A stretch of 64,000 nucleotides of DNA from NCBI GenBank assembly GCA_963693365.1, contig CAVNZM010000004.1:6572001-6636000 (forward strand). Reading direction: 5' to 3'. Source of the DNA: Amoebidium appalachense (taxonomy: Eukaryota > Ichthyosporea). Of this stretch, positions 44,905-58,334 are shown piece after piece. A program made the position numbers and the translations under genes. The notes beneath the pieces were generated by a model. It ran no database searches and had not been told where the DNA came from. It saw nothing but the letters and a program-made list of their open reading frames with translations. Numbering within the stretch: the first letter of the stretch is position 1; each line of letters begins with the position of its first letter.

Positions 44905-45192
44905 AGACACACACACACACACACCTCCGCCTGTTCTATGCCCAATAGAACTACTAAAACAACAAACTACTTTGCTTCTTTCACACAAGCAGCCATAGTT
45001 GTGTGTGTGTGCGCATGAGTGCGAGAAGCTGGCAGTGTGGGTACACACACACTTCTGATGACGCACAGAAATCAGACACAAGTGAAAGAGTCTCCCTGTC
45101 GAGTGATGTGCAACAAAAGAAACAAAATCAGTGTGGAATACTCAGAGTAAATACTGTCGAAACGTGTTCAAAAATAGCACGGTACGTACCAT
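41619..45192 (-). CDS. TMEM258: TMEM258/Ost5, oligosaccharyltransferase subunit
   Basis: Two exons are certain on the minus strand: 42833-42721 (donor CCT|gtaagt, phase 2) and 41745-41619 (TAG). Together they encode 79 residues that align along nearly the full length of human TMEM258 (79 residues): [20 protein letters not shown] with [20 protein letters not shown], then [16 protein letters not shown] with YEVTSTKYTRDIYKEL, and [17 protein letters not shown] with ASLFMGFGVLFLLLWVG. Two membrane segments are visible. The family is a small ER-membrane subunit of oligosaccharyltransferase, which N-glycosylates proteins (Ost5 in yeast). No ATG opens the first certain exon. A lone ATG with a perfect donor at 45192-45190 (ATG|gtacgtac) in phase 0 would give an 80-residue protein; this start exon is inference. 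The intron between the two certain exons carries repeated copies of its own 5' splice site. Confidence 0.92.
41811..41944 (+). repeat. C tract, (GT)n and G tracts in TMEM258 intron
   Basis: C run 41803-41817, GT run 41846-41876, and G runs 41885-41939 in the intron before the last TMEM258 exon. Confidence 0.9.
42225..42732 (-). repeat. Diverged repeats carrying 5' splice-site copies
   Basis: The word (a)acttacagggaga(g)gagca(a)aaaca, or close variants, recurs at about 42238, 42333, 42403, 42451, 42484 and 42715, at uneven spacing of about 35-230 bp. A decayed copy (aacttaaagttaag) lies at about 42363. On the transcribed minus strand each intact copy reads ...CCTGTAAGT, the same as the true donor at 42721/42720. 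Adenine-rich links separate the copies. Confidence 0.65.
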
Positions 45193-45642
45193 TTTCTTTC
45201 GTATAAAATTCACACGGAAGTGCAGACACGGAGTTTGTTGATTGATGGATGCGGGTGCTTCTGCAGCCCCTACACAACGACCTATAAGCCAGCAAAATGT
45301 AGACTTAAAAAAATTGGTCTTCGTGGCTCGAATAGCTACGATGAGAAGATTCAAACCCAGTAAAGCCCTATAAATTTTGCTCCTCTCTGCTGTCTGTCTG
45401 TCACAAAGTTGCTTTGAATTTCTCGTTTGTTCCGCTGCGGCGCTGCTGGCGCCATTTTCATGATTTGCCCCCCCTCTGTCGCTAAGCAGTTGATTGGTTT
45501 AAGCTTTTGCAATAGCTATTTATGGCTATATATTTACGCAAAATGATCGTGCCGGATCCTCACGGATTCTTTTTTTTTTTTTTTTGGCAGCGCGAACTTT
45601 GCAGGTCTCTTTTCTCCCAAGTCAAACACAACCACCTACAAC
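45193..45642. promoter_or_regulatory. Bidirectional promoter candidate, TMEM258/Nudix
   Basis: A 450-bp unique region between the proposed TMEM258 start (-) and the Nudix gene (+). It has a CCAAT box (ttgattgg, 45490-45497) near the middle, ctataaat near 45369, and the T-rich run 45570-45586 before the Nudix ATG. Shared promoter activity is inferred from the arrangement. Confidence 0.4.
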
Positions 45643-48530
<2,888 letters not shown>

Positions 48531-48893
48531 GTTTAAGGGTTTTTTAAACCGATGTATTGGTTGGTTTTTTAATTTATTTGCGGTGCTGTTTCTGGTTCCA
48601 GCGCTTTGTATTGTCAATGAAGTTTTTGTGTGTTGATTGCTCACATGTTGCACTATTTGGGCACTTTGCCGTTGGACACGCCCGTGCACACGAATATGCA
48701 ATACACGCACACGTGCGCACGTGCAAACAAACAAAAAAAGTGAAGGGGCAAAAACCACCGACCACGTCTTTTGGTTGATGCTAGGCATCCTCCCTGCCGG
48801 TCTATAAGTTTTCCATTGCAACCTTTTCCCTCTACGGTTTCTCTGCTACCCCTTTGTTTTATACCCTCTCTTTCCTCCCCCCCCCTCTCCCCC

Positions 48894-48924
<31 letters not shown>

Positions 48925-49224
48925 ACACACACCACTCCACCCACCCCCCCCCCCCACCCCACGACCACCCTCCCCTTTCCCCACCACATGTCTATTAATG
49001 TGCTCTGTTATCATGACGTTCCTTGAGCTTGGTGTTTTCCCTTGTGACTTCCGGGAAGCCTGTCTTAAAGGCTTTAAGTTCTGTAAATGCAAGAATGATG
49101 GTGCACACCATATGATGATTATGTCTTTGAACCTGCATGTGTAAGGGGCCCATGTGTGCATGGCATTACCCCCACCCCGCGCGCGAATATACACGTGTGT
49201 GTGTGCACGCGTGTGGACAGTTTT

Positions 49225-49259
<35 letters not shown>

Positions 49260-49344
49260 TGTGTTTCTTTGTTGTGTATTACATGTGTGTGTGTGTTTGT
49301 GTGTGCGTGTGTTGTTGTTGTTGTTGTTGTTGTTGGGGGCGGCT

Positions 49345-49400
<56 letters not shown>

Positions 49401-49992
49401 AATGACGTGTGGTACTGTATATATTCGAAGCGTCATCGGATAGGCTTTATTTATCAAACACCATTGGCTGACAAGTCATCAAGCCACAGGCTTCACAGAG
49501 ACTCTTCAACAATAATTCACAATATTCCTACTTTTTTAATAGTTGTATAAATATTTTAACTATGATCCCAAGTAAGTGGTATTCGTATTACAGTGCTAAG
49601 TAGGAGTGATATTCAAAGAATAACTATGTTACATACACTGCCGTTATCTTTAAAGTGACAGAAGCATGCTTTATCCCACCTAATGTAGGCACGCGTCATA
49701 GCTCATATATAATATATGTAAGTGGATGCAACCTTAAAATTACTTCAGACAGCAACGAGCATGTATATCTCGCGTATATCTCAGAGTCCGTGTAAAAAAT
49801 TTCCTGGTTGGTCCTATCAATCCACAAATAGGGGGGGGTTGTTGAGAACATCTGATTCTCTTATCGATTTTTGACCTTCAACACCTGCGCGCGTACTCTA
49901 CTATCTGGCAAAAGCCAGAAATACCACTTACACAATCTTAATCCAACGTGAAGAAAGCAAGATGGTTAAAACAGTTTTCTTAAGGTAGCTGG
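48531..49992. other. Convergent spacer, Nudix and kinase genes
   Basis: Unique sequence 48531-48840, C tract and CA run 48876-48933, a T run at 49221-49246, (GTT)n at 49312-49335, one of the longest G tracts (49347-49398), then unique AT-rich sequence 49400-49990 with no exon recognised. Confidence 0.5.
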
Positions 49993-50439
49993 AACCATGC
50001 AATTGCGGCGATCGGTCTCCGGGCCAAATTCATATGAAAAACAGGGTTACATCGAGAGTGAAAAGGTACACCAATTATGCGCTAGAGCTATAATTTTTGC
50101 ATGATAATAATGTAAATAGTGTTTTCTTCAAACGTTTGGTACAGAAAAATTATAACTCAATTGGCTCAGCCAGCGACAGAAAAACCAACTGCACCAAATC
50201 TGGTACGTTTTAATAGTACTGAAATGTATCAGATTTGGTGCAGTTGGTTTTCTGTCGCTGACGCTGAACCAATTGAGTTATAATTTTTCTGTACCAAACG
50301 TTTGAAGAAACACTATTTACATAATTATCATGCAAAAATTATAGCTCTAGCGCATAATTGGTGTACCTTTTCACTCTCAATGTAACCCTGTTTTTCATAT
50401 AAATTTGGCCCGGGGACCGATCGCCGCAATTGCATGGTT
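49993..50439. repeat. 447-bp near-perfect palindrome
   Basis: The left arm 49993-50202 and right arm 50230-50439 are each 210 bp and are reverse complements with fewer than ten differences by eye, around a 27-bp centre. Arm ends read aaccatgcaattgcggcgat outward. It is not a simple repeat and contains no microsatellite. Transcripts crossing it would form a very long hairpin. It lies 143 bp downstream of the kinase stop codon, so it may fall in that gene's 3' UTR. A foldback or MITE-type insertion is likely; clear target-site duplications were not seen. Confidence 0.93.
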
Positions 50440-50581
50440 TCATCCTCGTTAACAATGAAAGACAACAACCCTGAAATCCAAAAAACAAATAAACAAAATA
50501 AAAGAAATCTACCAAATTTCATTCGAGAACCCTTAAAAATCATATTTCGTATTAAAAAACCAAATTTCCATAGAAAAATCA

Positions 50582-51563
50582 TCATTCCGCATCAACCCCC
50601 TCCTTCTCCACCCACACCTTCCTATGCGCGTCGAAAAACTCGGCTGCCCTCTCCGCCGTCCACCTCTCACTGGGGTCCAACGCAAAAACCCCATCGAACA
50701 ACTTTTCAACAAAAGCGGCCACATCCATTCCCTCATCCATACCCGCACTTTTGCCGTTTAAATTTCCCGCCAAAATTCCCGTCGACCAACCAGATTTCTC
50801 CATTACCGCGTGCTTAAATACCGGCTCGCGTTCTTCCGGAAGACTCCACGGCAATCTAGCAAACAGAAGCACGTACAGCGACACACCAAACGACCACATG
50901 TCCACGGCCTTCCAATCCGTTTCGCCCGCGCAGCAATTTGCGGCCTGCAGAATCTCAGGGGGGTTGTATGCCGGGGTGCCTGACCGGCCCCTCACTGGGT
51001 GGCCGTTGCATACCATCGACTGGCCGAAATCGATGATTCTGACCTTTCCCGCACTGTCGATGGCGCAGTTTTCGAGTTTCTGAACGTGCAGGAACGAAAG
51101 TAAGAAAACATTCGCGGCTACTATAATAATTCTCATACTAGAGGTATTATTGTTACCGTGTTTTTGAATGGGAAAGTGGAGGGGTTGGGGGCAGGAGGGA
51201 CAACAAAAACGGGCGGACAAGCGAGGAGCACAAAAGAGAGAGAGCAAATGGAAAGAAACACACTTGGTGCAAGGGCTTCTAGGAACACTAACTTGCAAGC
51301 GCTTCTAGGAACACTAACTTGCTTGTTTTTTCTTTCTCTTGTCTTTTTCCTTCCCTCTCCTTCCCTTGTCAATCATTTATTGGCCTTGCCATTCTACTAC
51401 TAAACAGTGAGACCAGTATTATTATCTACCATTTTCTTTATTGTGTGTGTGCTTGTGTGTGTGTGTATGCACGCGCGCGGGCATGCTAGTGTGTGCATGC
51501 TTTTTCTTACATGGTTTTTTTTTTTTCTTTTCCTTTTTTTTTTTTTTTTTTTTTTTTTGGGGG

Positions 51564-51599
<36 letters not shown>

Positions 51600-52349
51600 G
51601 GAGGGGGGAGGGGGAGATAAGTTCCTCACCACATCTCTGTGGGCCACATTCACGCTGTGTAAGTGCCTCAACCCCTCCACTATGTGCCGTGCCAGCCACA
51701 ATGCCCTCCTCGGCTTCACCCCTCTCCTTGCTCCCACCGGCACCTTCTCGAGTTCGCAAACAAGGTCCCCGCCCTCCAAATATTCCTCCACTAAAGTGAC
51801 GCTATGTGGCGAATCAATCACATCCAAAAGTCTGACAATGTGCTCATGATTGGTAGAAGACGCAACCTTGTGCGCCTCTGTAGCTCGAATGATGCGTGCG
51901 GCTGTTACAGGGGTCTTGAAGTATGTTTTTACAACCAACCGGCGGTTTAGTTGTGTGTCAAAGGCCAAATTAACTACTTGAACCTCGTTGCGGGCAAGCG
52001 GTTTGAGCACGTGGAACCTGAAACATGGGGAAATTGTATGTTGGTTTTGACACATGGTAGGCAGCAAGGTGTGTATGAGCAGGCGTCACTTTGCTTTTTT
52101 TTCAGTTTTCTTTTTTTTTTTTTTGCCCTTTTTCTTTTTGGTCTCCCTCTCTCTCTCTTTTTGCGTCCCGCCTTTCCTGCCTACCAGCGACTATTTTCTC
52201 TCCTTTCTACTTCTACCTCTCTCTTCTACCACTACATCTTCATTGAGGAGGACAGTGAAAACCTTCAAAGAGAAAAAGTAGACAAAAATTCACAAAAATT
52301 AGTGCAGGCAACACACTCCTTCCACGGGCCCCCACCCATCTTGCGTCAA

Positions 52350-52425
<76 letters not shown>

Positions 52426-52518
52426 CTTGTGCTGGCACGTGGTCACTGAAAACCCTCCAGACACCGGTGATGTGTCCGTCAGCGGCCGTGCGGCCTCTGC
52501 TTTCAGTTGCACAAACAT
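50582..52518 (-). CDS. Serine/threonine protein kinase
   Basis: Three minus-strand exons: 52518-52424, 52017-51630 and 51079-50582 (TGA), with phases 2 and 0, give 326 residues made almost entirely of one kinase domain. Catalytic landmarks are complete: VVK with Lys62, Glu79 in the C-helix (ATEAHK), hinge LVEEYLEGGDL, AHRDVKLEN with Asp160, Lys162 and Asn165, DFG at 178-180, PPE at 201-203, DMWSFGVSLYVLLFARLPW, and SERWTAE with the conserved Arg. The glycine-rich loop is degenerate (LARNEVQVVNLAF, no GxGxxG), which is unusual for an otherwise intact kinase. The HRDVKLEN and FARLPW features resemble CAMK/CHK1-type Ser/Thr kinases, but the subfamily is uncertain. The first donor is the edge of a long GT tract (AAGAG|gtgtgtg). 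ATG 52518 is the first in frame in the exon. A 447-bp palindrome follows the gene. Confidence 0.93.
52351..52423 (-). repeat. (CA)n microsatellite abutting a kinase splice donor
   Basis: On the plus strand a ~73-bp CA run; on the transcribed strand (GT)n starting exactly at the intron's first GT. Confidence 0.95.
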
Positions 52519-53715
52519 GTTCAAATCCAAAAAGAATGGAAGGCAGGCGAGTTTGACAGCCGTGTGTAGTGTCAGGCACAGAGTATATCCTGTCGTTTGT
52601 TCCTCCCCAAACGCTCTTTATCAAGCGCAGAATAAAGTGTCAAAACTCAACAAATAGTGACTTTCTTGCCACGAGACGCAGGATTAATAACCGCTTTTTC
52701 AAAGGCGCAAACTTTGAGGATCGGATGCACAGCAAAAATGGCACCCAGCAGGTTATGTTTTTCAACGCTCGCGAGCGAAAGTGAGAATGTTTAATGTAGT
52801 TGCTGATTCAAAGGCAACTGCATGGCCGGGTGTGCATGAATTGATGTGTAAACCTGGTAGATTGAATCGCAGTTCTATAGTTCAGGCGTCGATTGGCTGC
52901 CAATGCCTGTTCAACACTGCCCAAACAGTCCAACCGTGGCGGCGTTCTGACGGTTTGTGGGGTATATTGGTGCCGGATTGGAGTTCGTTGGCTCCCTACC
53001 AAAAAAATTCGGAACGAGAGGAGCAAAAAAATAAAAAAAGCCACAGCCACCCTGCTCTAGAAACCACTCGAACACGAGATGTTACAGCCCTAATGGTCTT
53101 TTCTCCGCTATTGCTTCAGCTGCAACTGCAAGTCATGTGGTGCATCGGGCTGCTTTCTCTCAGTGACTAATTATCGTGGGCACAGGCGGAAGTTGGGTTC
53201 CTGTTTCTTGAATACATGAGTTGAAATAAAATGTATTTCGTGTGTTAACCAATGCTAAGTCGCAGCACATGTATTACGATTTACGAAACTAACTACTCAC
53301 AAAATATATCAGCGTTTTGACACTTGAGCTTCAAAGAAAGCAAAAGTAAACAAGGCGCAGTTTGCTCTTCTCGAACACGCCGGATGACAAGCTCGAGCTC
53401 TGACGCCAGAGAGAACCTTCCGGGATTTCGGTAAATATTTCCAAGCATATCTATGGTGCATAGATGGCGCCTCGAGTTAGGCTGTCACATAGGTTGCTTA
53501 GCATCCACAAATGCATTTTGTAGTTGCAGCCCGGATTAGGTCCATATTATGACATATTACTTGATGTAAAACCAAAAATATATACTCTTTAGAAATATAC
53601 CTGAGCGTCAGCATTGCCCGAAGGCGTCAGCGAAACCAAACTTTGAGGAAGAGGTTTAGGCCGAGATAGATATGAGTTCGAAAATATCTCCTATCATTCA
53701 ACATTTTACAATATG

Positions 53716-53812
53716 AAAAAAAAAAAAAAAGGAAAAAAAAAAATGAAAAGAAAAATAAAAAGAAAAAAATGAAAAAAAAATGAAAAAAAAAAAAAAAATG
53801 AAAAAAAAAATG
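53716..53812 (+). repeat. A-rich tract with GAAAA spacing
   Basis: About 97 bp of A runs broken by single G, TG or T. The ATGAAAA word recurs irregularly (five times). Confidence 0.9.
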
Positions 53813-54448
53813 GAATTTGTTTTTTACAAGCAGTCATTGATATTAGGATAAGTTTGCCGCACTGTTTCAGCAGATTCAATTCACCAACCCAATCAAATCA
53901 TACTCCTCCTCATGCGCAACCAATCAACGAATAAAAGCATTTTTGTGGCTAATTGTGTTCAAATTGTCACCAATCCCTGGATTTCAACAAAACCCATATA
54001 TGGGCACATTTTACACAATCACAGGGTAAAAATAGATGATGTACAAAATGACCAGTATACAATATTAACGATATTTTGAAAGCAAATTCCTCGATTTTTG
54101 ACCCTAGTTTAGCTTTTTTCAACCTGTTTTAATGGTGTATTCCTAGATCTATTCCTGCCCTGCCCACGGCAAGCTCTTACGTAATCGTGTCTCACTGGCA
54201 CTGGCCTCGATAGGGTGCAACTCCCTGCCCAGACCTGAGAACTGGGGATCGACGGAAACTGTTGGTGTATATACTGTGATAGTAATACGCCATACGGTCA
54301 AAGAAATACTGTAAACTAAACAATGAAAACATATATGAACTATTCGTACAGTGCCACACCTTGTGATTTGAAAAGGCGTGTACAGGGCTTCGTGCATGCC
54401 GCGTCACGTGCCCATGCCACGTGGATTTGGAGGAGTAGAAACGGATGC

Positions 54449-54498
54449 CGGACATCCAAGGCCTCCTATCACTCGAATAGGAGGCCTTGCGGACATCC
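54449..54498. repeat. 13-bp stem hairpin flanked by 9-bp direct repeats
   Basis: 54457-54469 (caaggcctcctat) pairs perfectly with 54477-54489 across a 7-nt loop. The 9-bp word cggacatcc lies directly on both sides (54449-54457 and 54490-54498), like a target-site duplication around a tiny insertion. Confidence 0.7.
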
Positions 54499-54570
54499 GA
54501 TATGCTCCCCCCCCCCCCCCCCCCCCCCTTCCCGCCCTTCCCCCCTTCTCTCTCTCTCTCTCTCTCTCTC

Positions 54571-54612
<42 letters not shown>

Positions 54613-55084
54613 CTCCCTCCCCTTCCCTCCCCTCCACCCATCCACCCACGGCATGGGCCACCCTCACAAACCACCGTGGACACCCATGGCCACCCGGTTT
54701 AGAATTACATTACGTCTTCCCTCTTTTTGTTGTGTTTAACGTTTTCCCAAACCACAATACTGTGGGGGAACATAGTGTCACCTGCATGTTGGTGGATTTT
54801 ATTGTGTACTTGGCTGAAAGAAACGAATTGGTCTGGATGAACGAAAATAGTGCAAGAGGCCGGTGTAGGTGTGTGGGAAACCACTGGGGAGACAAGAGGG
54901 GGCGGGAGACAAAGGCATTGTTGGGCGGTAGGGCACACACAACATCGAGCCCGCAAGGAAGGAGGAAGGGGCCCCGGGGAGGGAGGATTGGGGAGGGGGA
55001 GGCGGGGGAGGGGGGGGGGGGGGGGGGGGGAGGAGGGGGAGGGGGGAGTGGGAGGGGCTGCGGAACCGGGGGATGCCCTAAGGA

Positions 55085-55670
55085 TCTAGAGAGGAGTGAG
55101 GGGGGGAACGGGGGAGGGGGCGCCGGGGGGGGGGGGAGGGGGGAGGATAATCGATAGAGAGAGGGGGGGGGGGGGGGGGGGGATGGGGGGGGGGGGGGGG
55201 ATGGGGGGGGATGGGGGGATCGGGATTGGCAGCACGGGGACCAATAGAGACAGAAGAGGTGGGGGAGGGGAGGGAGGGAAAGAGGGAGGAGGGGGGAAAG
55301 TTGGTGGTGATGGTAGGGTGGGGGGGGGGGGGGGGGGGAGGGTTTGTTGGGGGTGGGGGGGGGGGGGGGGGGGCGGGGGGCAAACCGAACCTCCCTGTCG
55401 ATTTCCATACATCTGAAGGACTCAAGACCGGTAATGGTTTTTCCGGGCCCCAACCACACGAGCAGAACGAGCTTGCTGGGAGCCAATTTGAAATTTAAGA
55501 TCTGCAAAGGGTTGTCTGTTGCGCACAAATAGAAAATTTAATATTCTGAGTTCTGTAGGAAGCAGAAATTCGATTCCTTTTATTATAGCTATCTCGCTTT
55601 TAGCAGTATTATATTGGTGTAGCATAGACGCTCTGCCTGTAGAGGGATCATTCTGCTTTTAGCGGAACTT
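55085..55670 (-). repeat. Dispersed repeat, left inverted copy
   Basis: Read on the minus strand, about 55670-55384 matches 61020-61280 on the plus strand. Shared words in order include agagcgt, tactgctaaaagcg, gctcccagcaag, gtggttggg, cttgag and atggaaatcgacaggga. Next to it, a G-rich tail (plus strand) contains the complement of ctctattggtccccgtgctg (~55230-55253), again matching the sequence beyond the right copy. Confidence 0.75.
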
Positions 55671-55843
55671 TTCCACACACACACATATACACGCACACCT
55701 GCAAGCACGTACGCATGCACTCACGCATGTACGCGCGTCACACACATGCACGCACACAGGCACACACACACACACGCGCGTATACCCTCCCTCCCCCCCC
55801 CCCCCTCCTCCCCCCCCCCCCCCCCCCTCCCTCCCCCCCCCCC

Positions 55844-55874
<31 letters not shown>

Positions 55875-56353
55875 ACACACTGTGGGGCACACATTCGCAG
55901 ACGGAGTCACACATTTACTACCTGGACAGCCAATACACAGGTTACACGGATATACACGGACACACACGTAAACACACACATGGACAGACACATAGATAAA
56001 GACACGGACGCACAAACGAACGTACACCCCCCCGCACATCTATGCACAAGCTCACCATAGCAAACCCGCTGCACACTAGTAGGCATCCTGAGTGTGCCCG
56101 CATACATGTTAGTAACAGAGAGAGACGATGGGAGGAAAGAGCGAGAAGCTATGAGAGCAACAGACAAATACTTGGTGGGGGATGTCCGGAATCTGGAAGA
56201 AGGAGAGGGAGGGAAGGAGGGAGGGGAGGAGGGGGAGGGGGGAAGGGGTGTGAGGGGGGCACGCGCGCCGGTGATCGTGTTGGTTTTTTTTTCCTTCCCA
56301 ACGTTTTTTTTTTTTTTTTTTTTTTTTTTTTTGTTTGGGGGGGAGGGGGGGGG

Positions 56354-56430
<77 letters not shown>

Positions 56431-57120
56431 TGTGTTTGTGTGTGTTATAGTCTCTACCGTGTGCGGGGAGGGGGGGAGAGGGGGGGGGGGGGGGGAGGGG
56501 GAGCCGGTGAGAGCATTCGATAATCCTTGAGATATAACGTGAATACATGTGAAGCACCTGATAAAACCTTTGCATCATCGGACCTTTGTGCAATCAACAA
56601 AAAGCGTTTCATTTTTAGTTGACTGGTCGCAAGGGCACGGCCCTCGGAAAATACTATAGCGCGTGTGATAATAGGTGACCTAAGAAGGAGGATAGGTTTC
56701 CACAGCAATAGTAAATTTGATATCAATGGAAATTTTTGAGTGACTTGACCCTCGTGTAATTGTGATCTCTCTCTCTCCAACAAAAGCCCCAGACTCAGAA
56801 ACTTGTTGTTAGCTGCATGTTTTTCAAAATCACCCTAATTTAAAAAGGCATATTCGTTGGTTGAGCAGGCACCTTGACGTTGTAGTGACACCTATCATGG
56901 GTTCAACACATCTTAAACCGTTTCCATCTCCTAAACCCATTGACCGAACAAGCCATCACCATTATCTTTTAAAAACTTATAACGGCCTCTACTAATTGGT
57001 GCAATGAGCCTTATAAGCCGCATCGCACTGCACCTGCTCGCACCATTGGTCAGTCACTCCTGTCCCTTTAACCGCTCGGCACTGATTGGTCGGGCGGAAC
57101 TCGCAGCTTTCTTTAACAGT
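55671..57120. other. Spacer with CA, C, T and GT tracts
   Basis: CA-rich 55675-55780, C tracts 55794-55860, CA 55861-55880, T run 56306-56332, G run and (GT)n 56356-56430, then unique sequence 56510-57120. CCAAT words cluster in the 3' flank of the protease gene (attggtgc 56995, cattggtc 57043, gattggtcgg 57084). No exon recognised. Confidence 0.5.
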
Positions 57121-58334
57121 TCATTTAGTCTTGCGGCATGCATTATTGCTCATTACTTTAACGTCCTTGCTGACGCATATATCTTCTGTCCAGTTCACGT
57201 ACAGAAGGAGGTTGGGTGAGCCTGGGCACTGCGGCAGGCCTTTAATGGCGTTGGGTGCGGCGCTTCCTTTAATCACCTTAACCACCTGATGTGTGGGTGG
57301 GTGTGTTAGTGATGTTTAATTAAAGGTCACTGTATGGGATTGAGGGTTCTGGTTTTGAAATGGAGATTTTTGGTTTTAAGTGGAGAATGTTTTTGTGTAG
57401 AACTTCTGAGGATGGAATGTGTTGGCCGTTTGCCTACACACGTGGTGTGTGTGTGAGTTTGCTTGTGTGCGTGTGTGTGCCTGTGCGAGCGCACATGTGC
57501 CCGTGCGCGTGTGCCTGGTATGTGTGTATGTGGCGGGGTGTTGGTGTGCGTTGTGTGCCTATACCTATTGCTATGCCGGTGTGTGTGTGTGTTGAGAGGG
57601 AGGGGGAGGGGGGGGAGGGGGGGGTGGGAGGGGGGGAGGGGGGTGCCTGTGTGTGCGTGTGCATTTGTGGTGTGTGTGTGTGTGTGTACACGGTGTGTGT
57701 GTGTGTGCCGGGCCACTTACATCCTCCACGGTGGCATCTGGGAACATGCCGAGGAACACGGCCGCAGCGCCGGCAACATGGGGGGAGGCCCTGTGGACCG
57801 TGGGCCCATATTACTGTACTATATTTAGGTGCACGGTCCATAAATAGCACATTGTGGGTCAATGTTCCCACATGTATGCTATGATGGTCGAGAAAGCAGT
57901 TGGCGTAAAAAGATACGGCACAGTTTATATATATAGTTCAGTGTGGGCACATTAATACCAAAAATAGGGTGTCTATGGGCTATGAAGTATTGACATGCAC
58001 TGTACGGCAAGTGTTGCCATATGTAACTGAATTATCGATGTATGTAAGAGCAATGAAAGCCCAATACGAACCAGAGTTGTCGTGCATTTTTTCTTTCCGT
58101 TTTTCTTTTTCTTTTTCTTTTTTACCCTTTGTTTGTCCCCGGAAAGGGGGGAGGGGAGGGGGGGGGGGGGGGGGGGGGGGGAGAGGGGGGGGGGGGGGGC
58201 GGGGGGAGCAGCATAGGTGGTGGTGGTGGTGGTGGGGGGGGGGGGGGGGGGGGATTACTTGGATGTGCCCTGCAGGTAGGCGGTGTTGTTTCGGATGCTG
58301 CCGTTGGGTCTGTATGTGCTCCATATGTTCGTTC
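57121..58334 (-). CDS. Subtilisin-like serine protease (S8), C-terminal exons
   Basis: Three minus-strand exons join in phase: 58334-58259, 57790-57721 and 57285-57121 (TGA). They encode the end of a peptidase S8 catalytic domain: GTNIWSTYRP...AYLQGTS, then ASPHVAGAAAVFLGMFPDAT, then VVKVIKGSAAPNAIKG and SPNLLLYV. Ser in GTS is the expected nucleophile. ASPHVAG is the family signature, and AxxNAIxGLPxxxPNLLLYV matches the usual end of the domain. A short Cys-containing tail follows (TEDICVSK, NNACRK). The residue after GTS is Lys by this splice model, where the family almost always has Met, so the exon edge or the enzyme is unusual. Exons for the catalytic Asp and His should lie at higher coordinates, but none were recognised in the C/G-rich sequence before 60 kb. 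The family is mostly secreted, broad-specificity proteases; secretion is inferred. Confidence 0.85.

Larger units (their letters stand above)
52519..55084. other. Kinase upstream region and unique spacer
   Basis: Mostly unique sequence 52519-54480. It includes a plus-strand frame from ATG 52787 to 53170 of doubtful coding value, two CCAAT words in cccaatcaaatc...ccaatcaac at 53890-53930, an A-rich tract (53716-53812) and a hairpin with flanking direct repeats (54449-54498). From 54507 onward come C tracts with a CT repeat (54548-54572), then G-rich sequence from 54950. Confidence 0.5.

Noticed and set aside
52781-53170. 129-codon frame upstream of the kinase
   Set aside because: Ordinary composition but no recognisable motif, and it lies in the likely promoter; kept only as a note in the spacer entry.
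57004-57219. Plus-strand frame opposite the last protease exon
   Set aside because: It is the antisense of the S8 C-terminal exon, which has clear family similarity.
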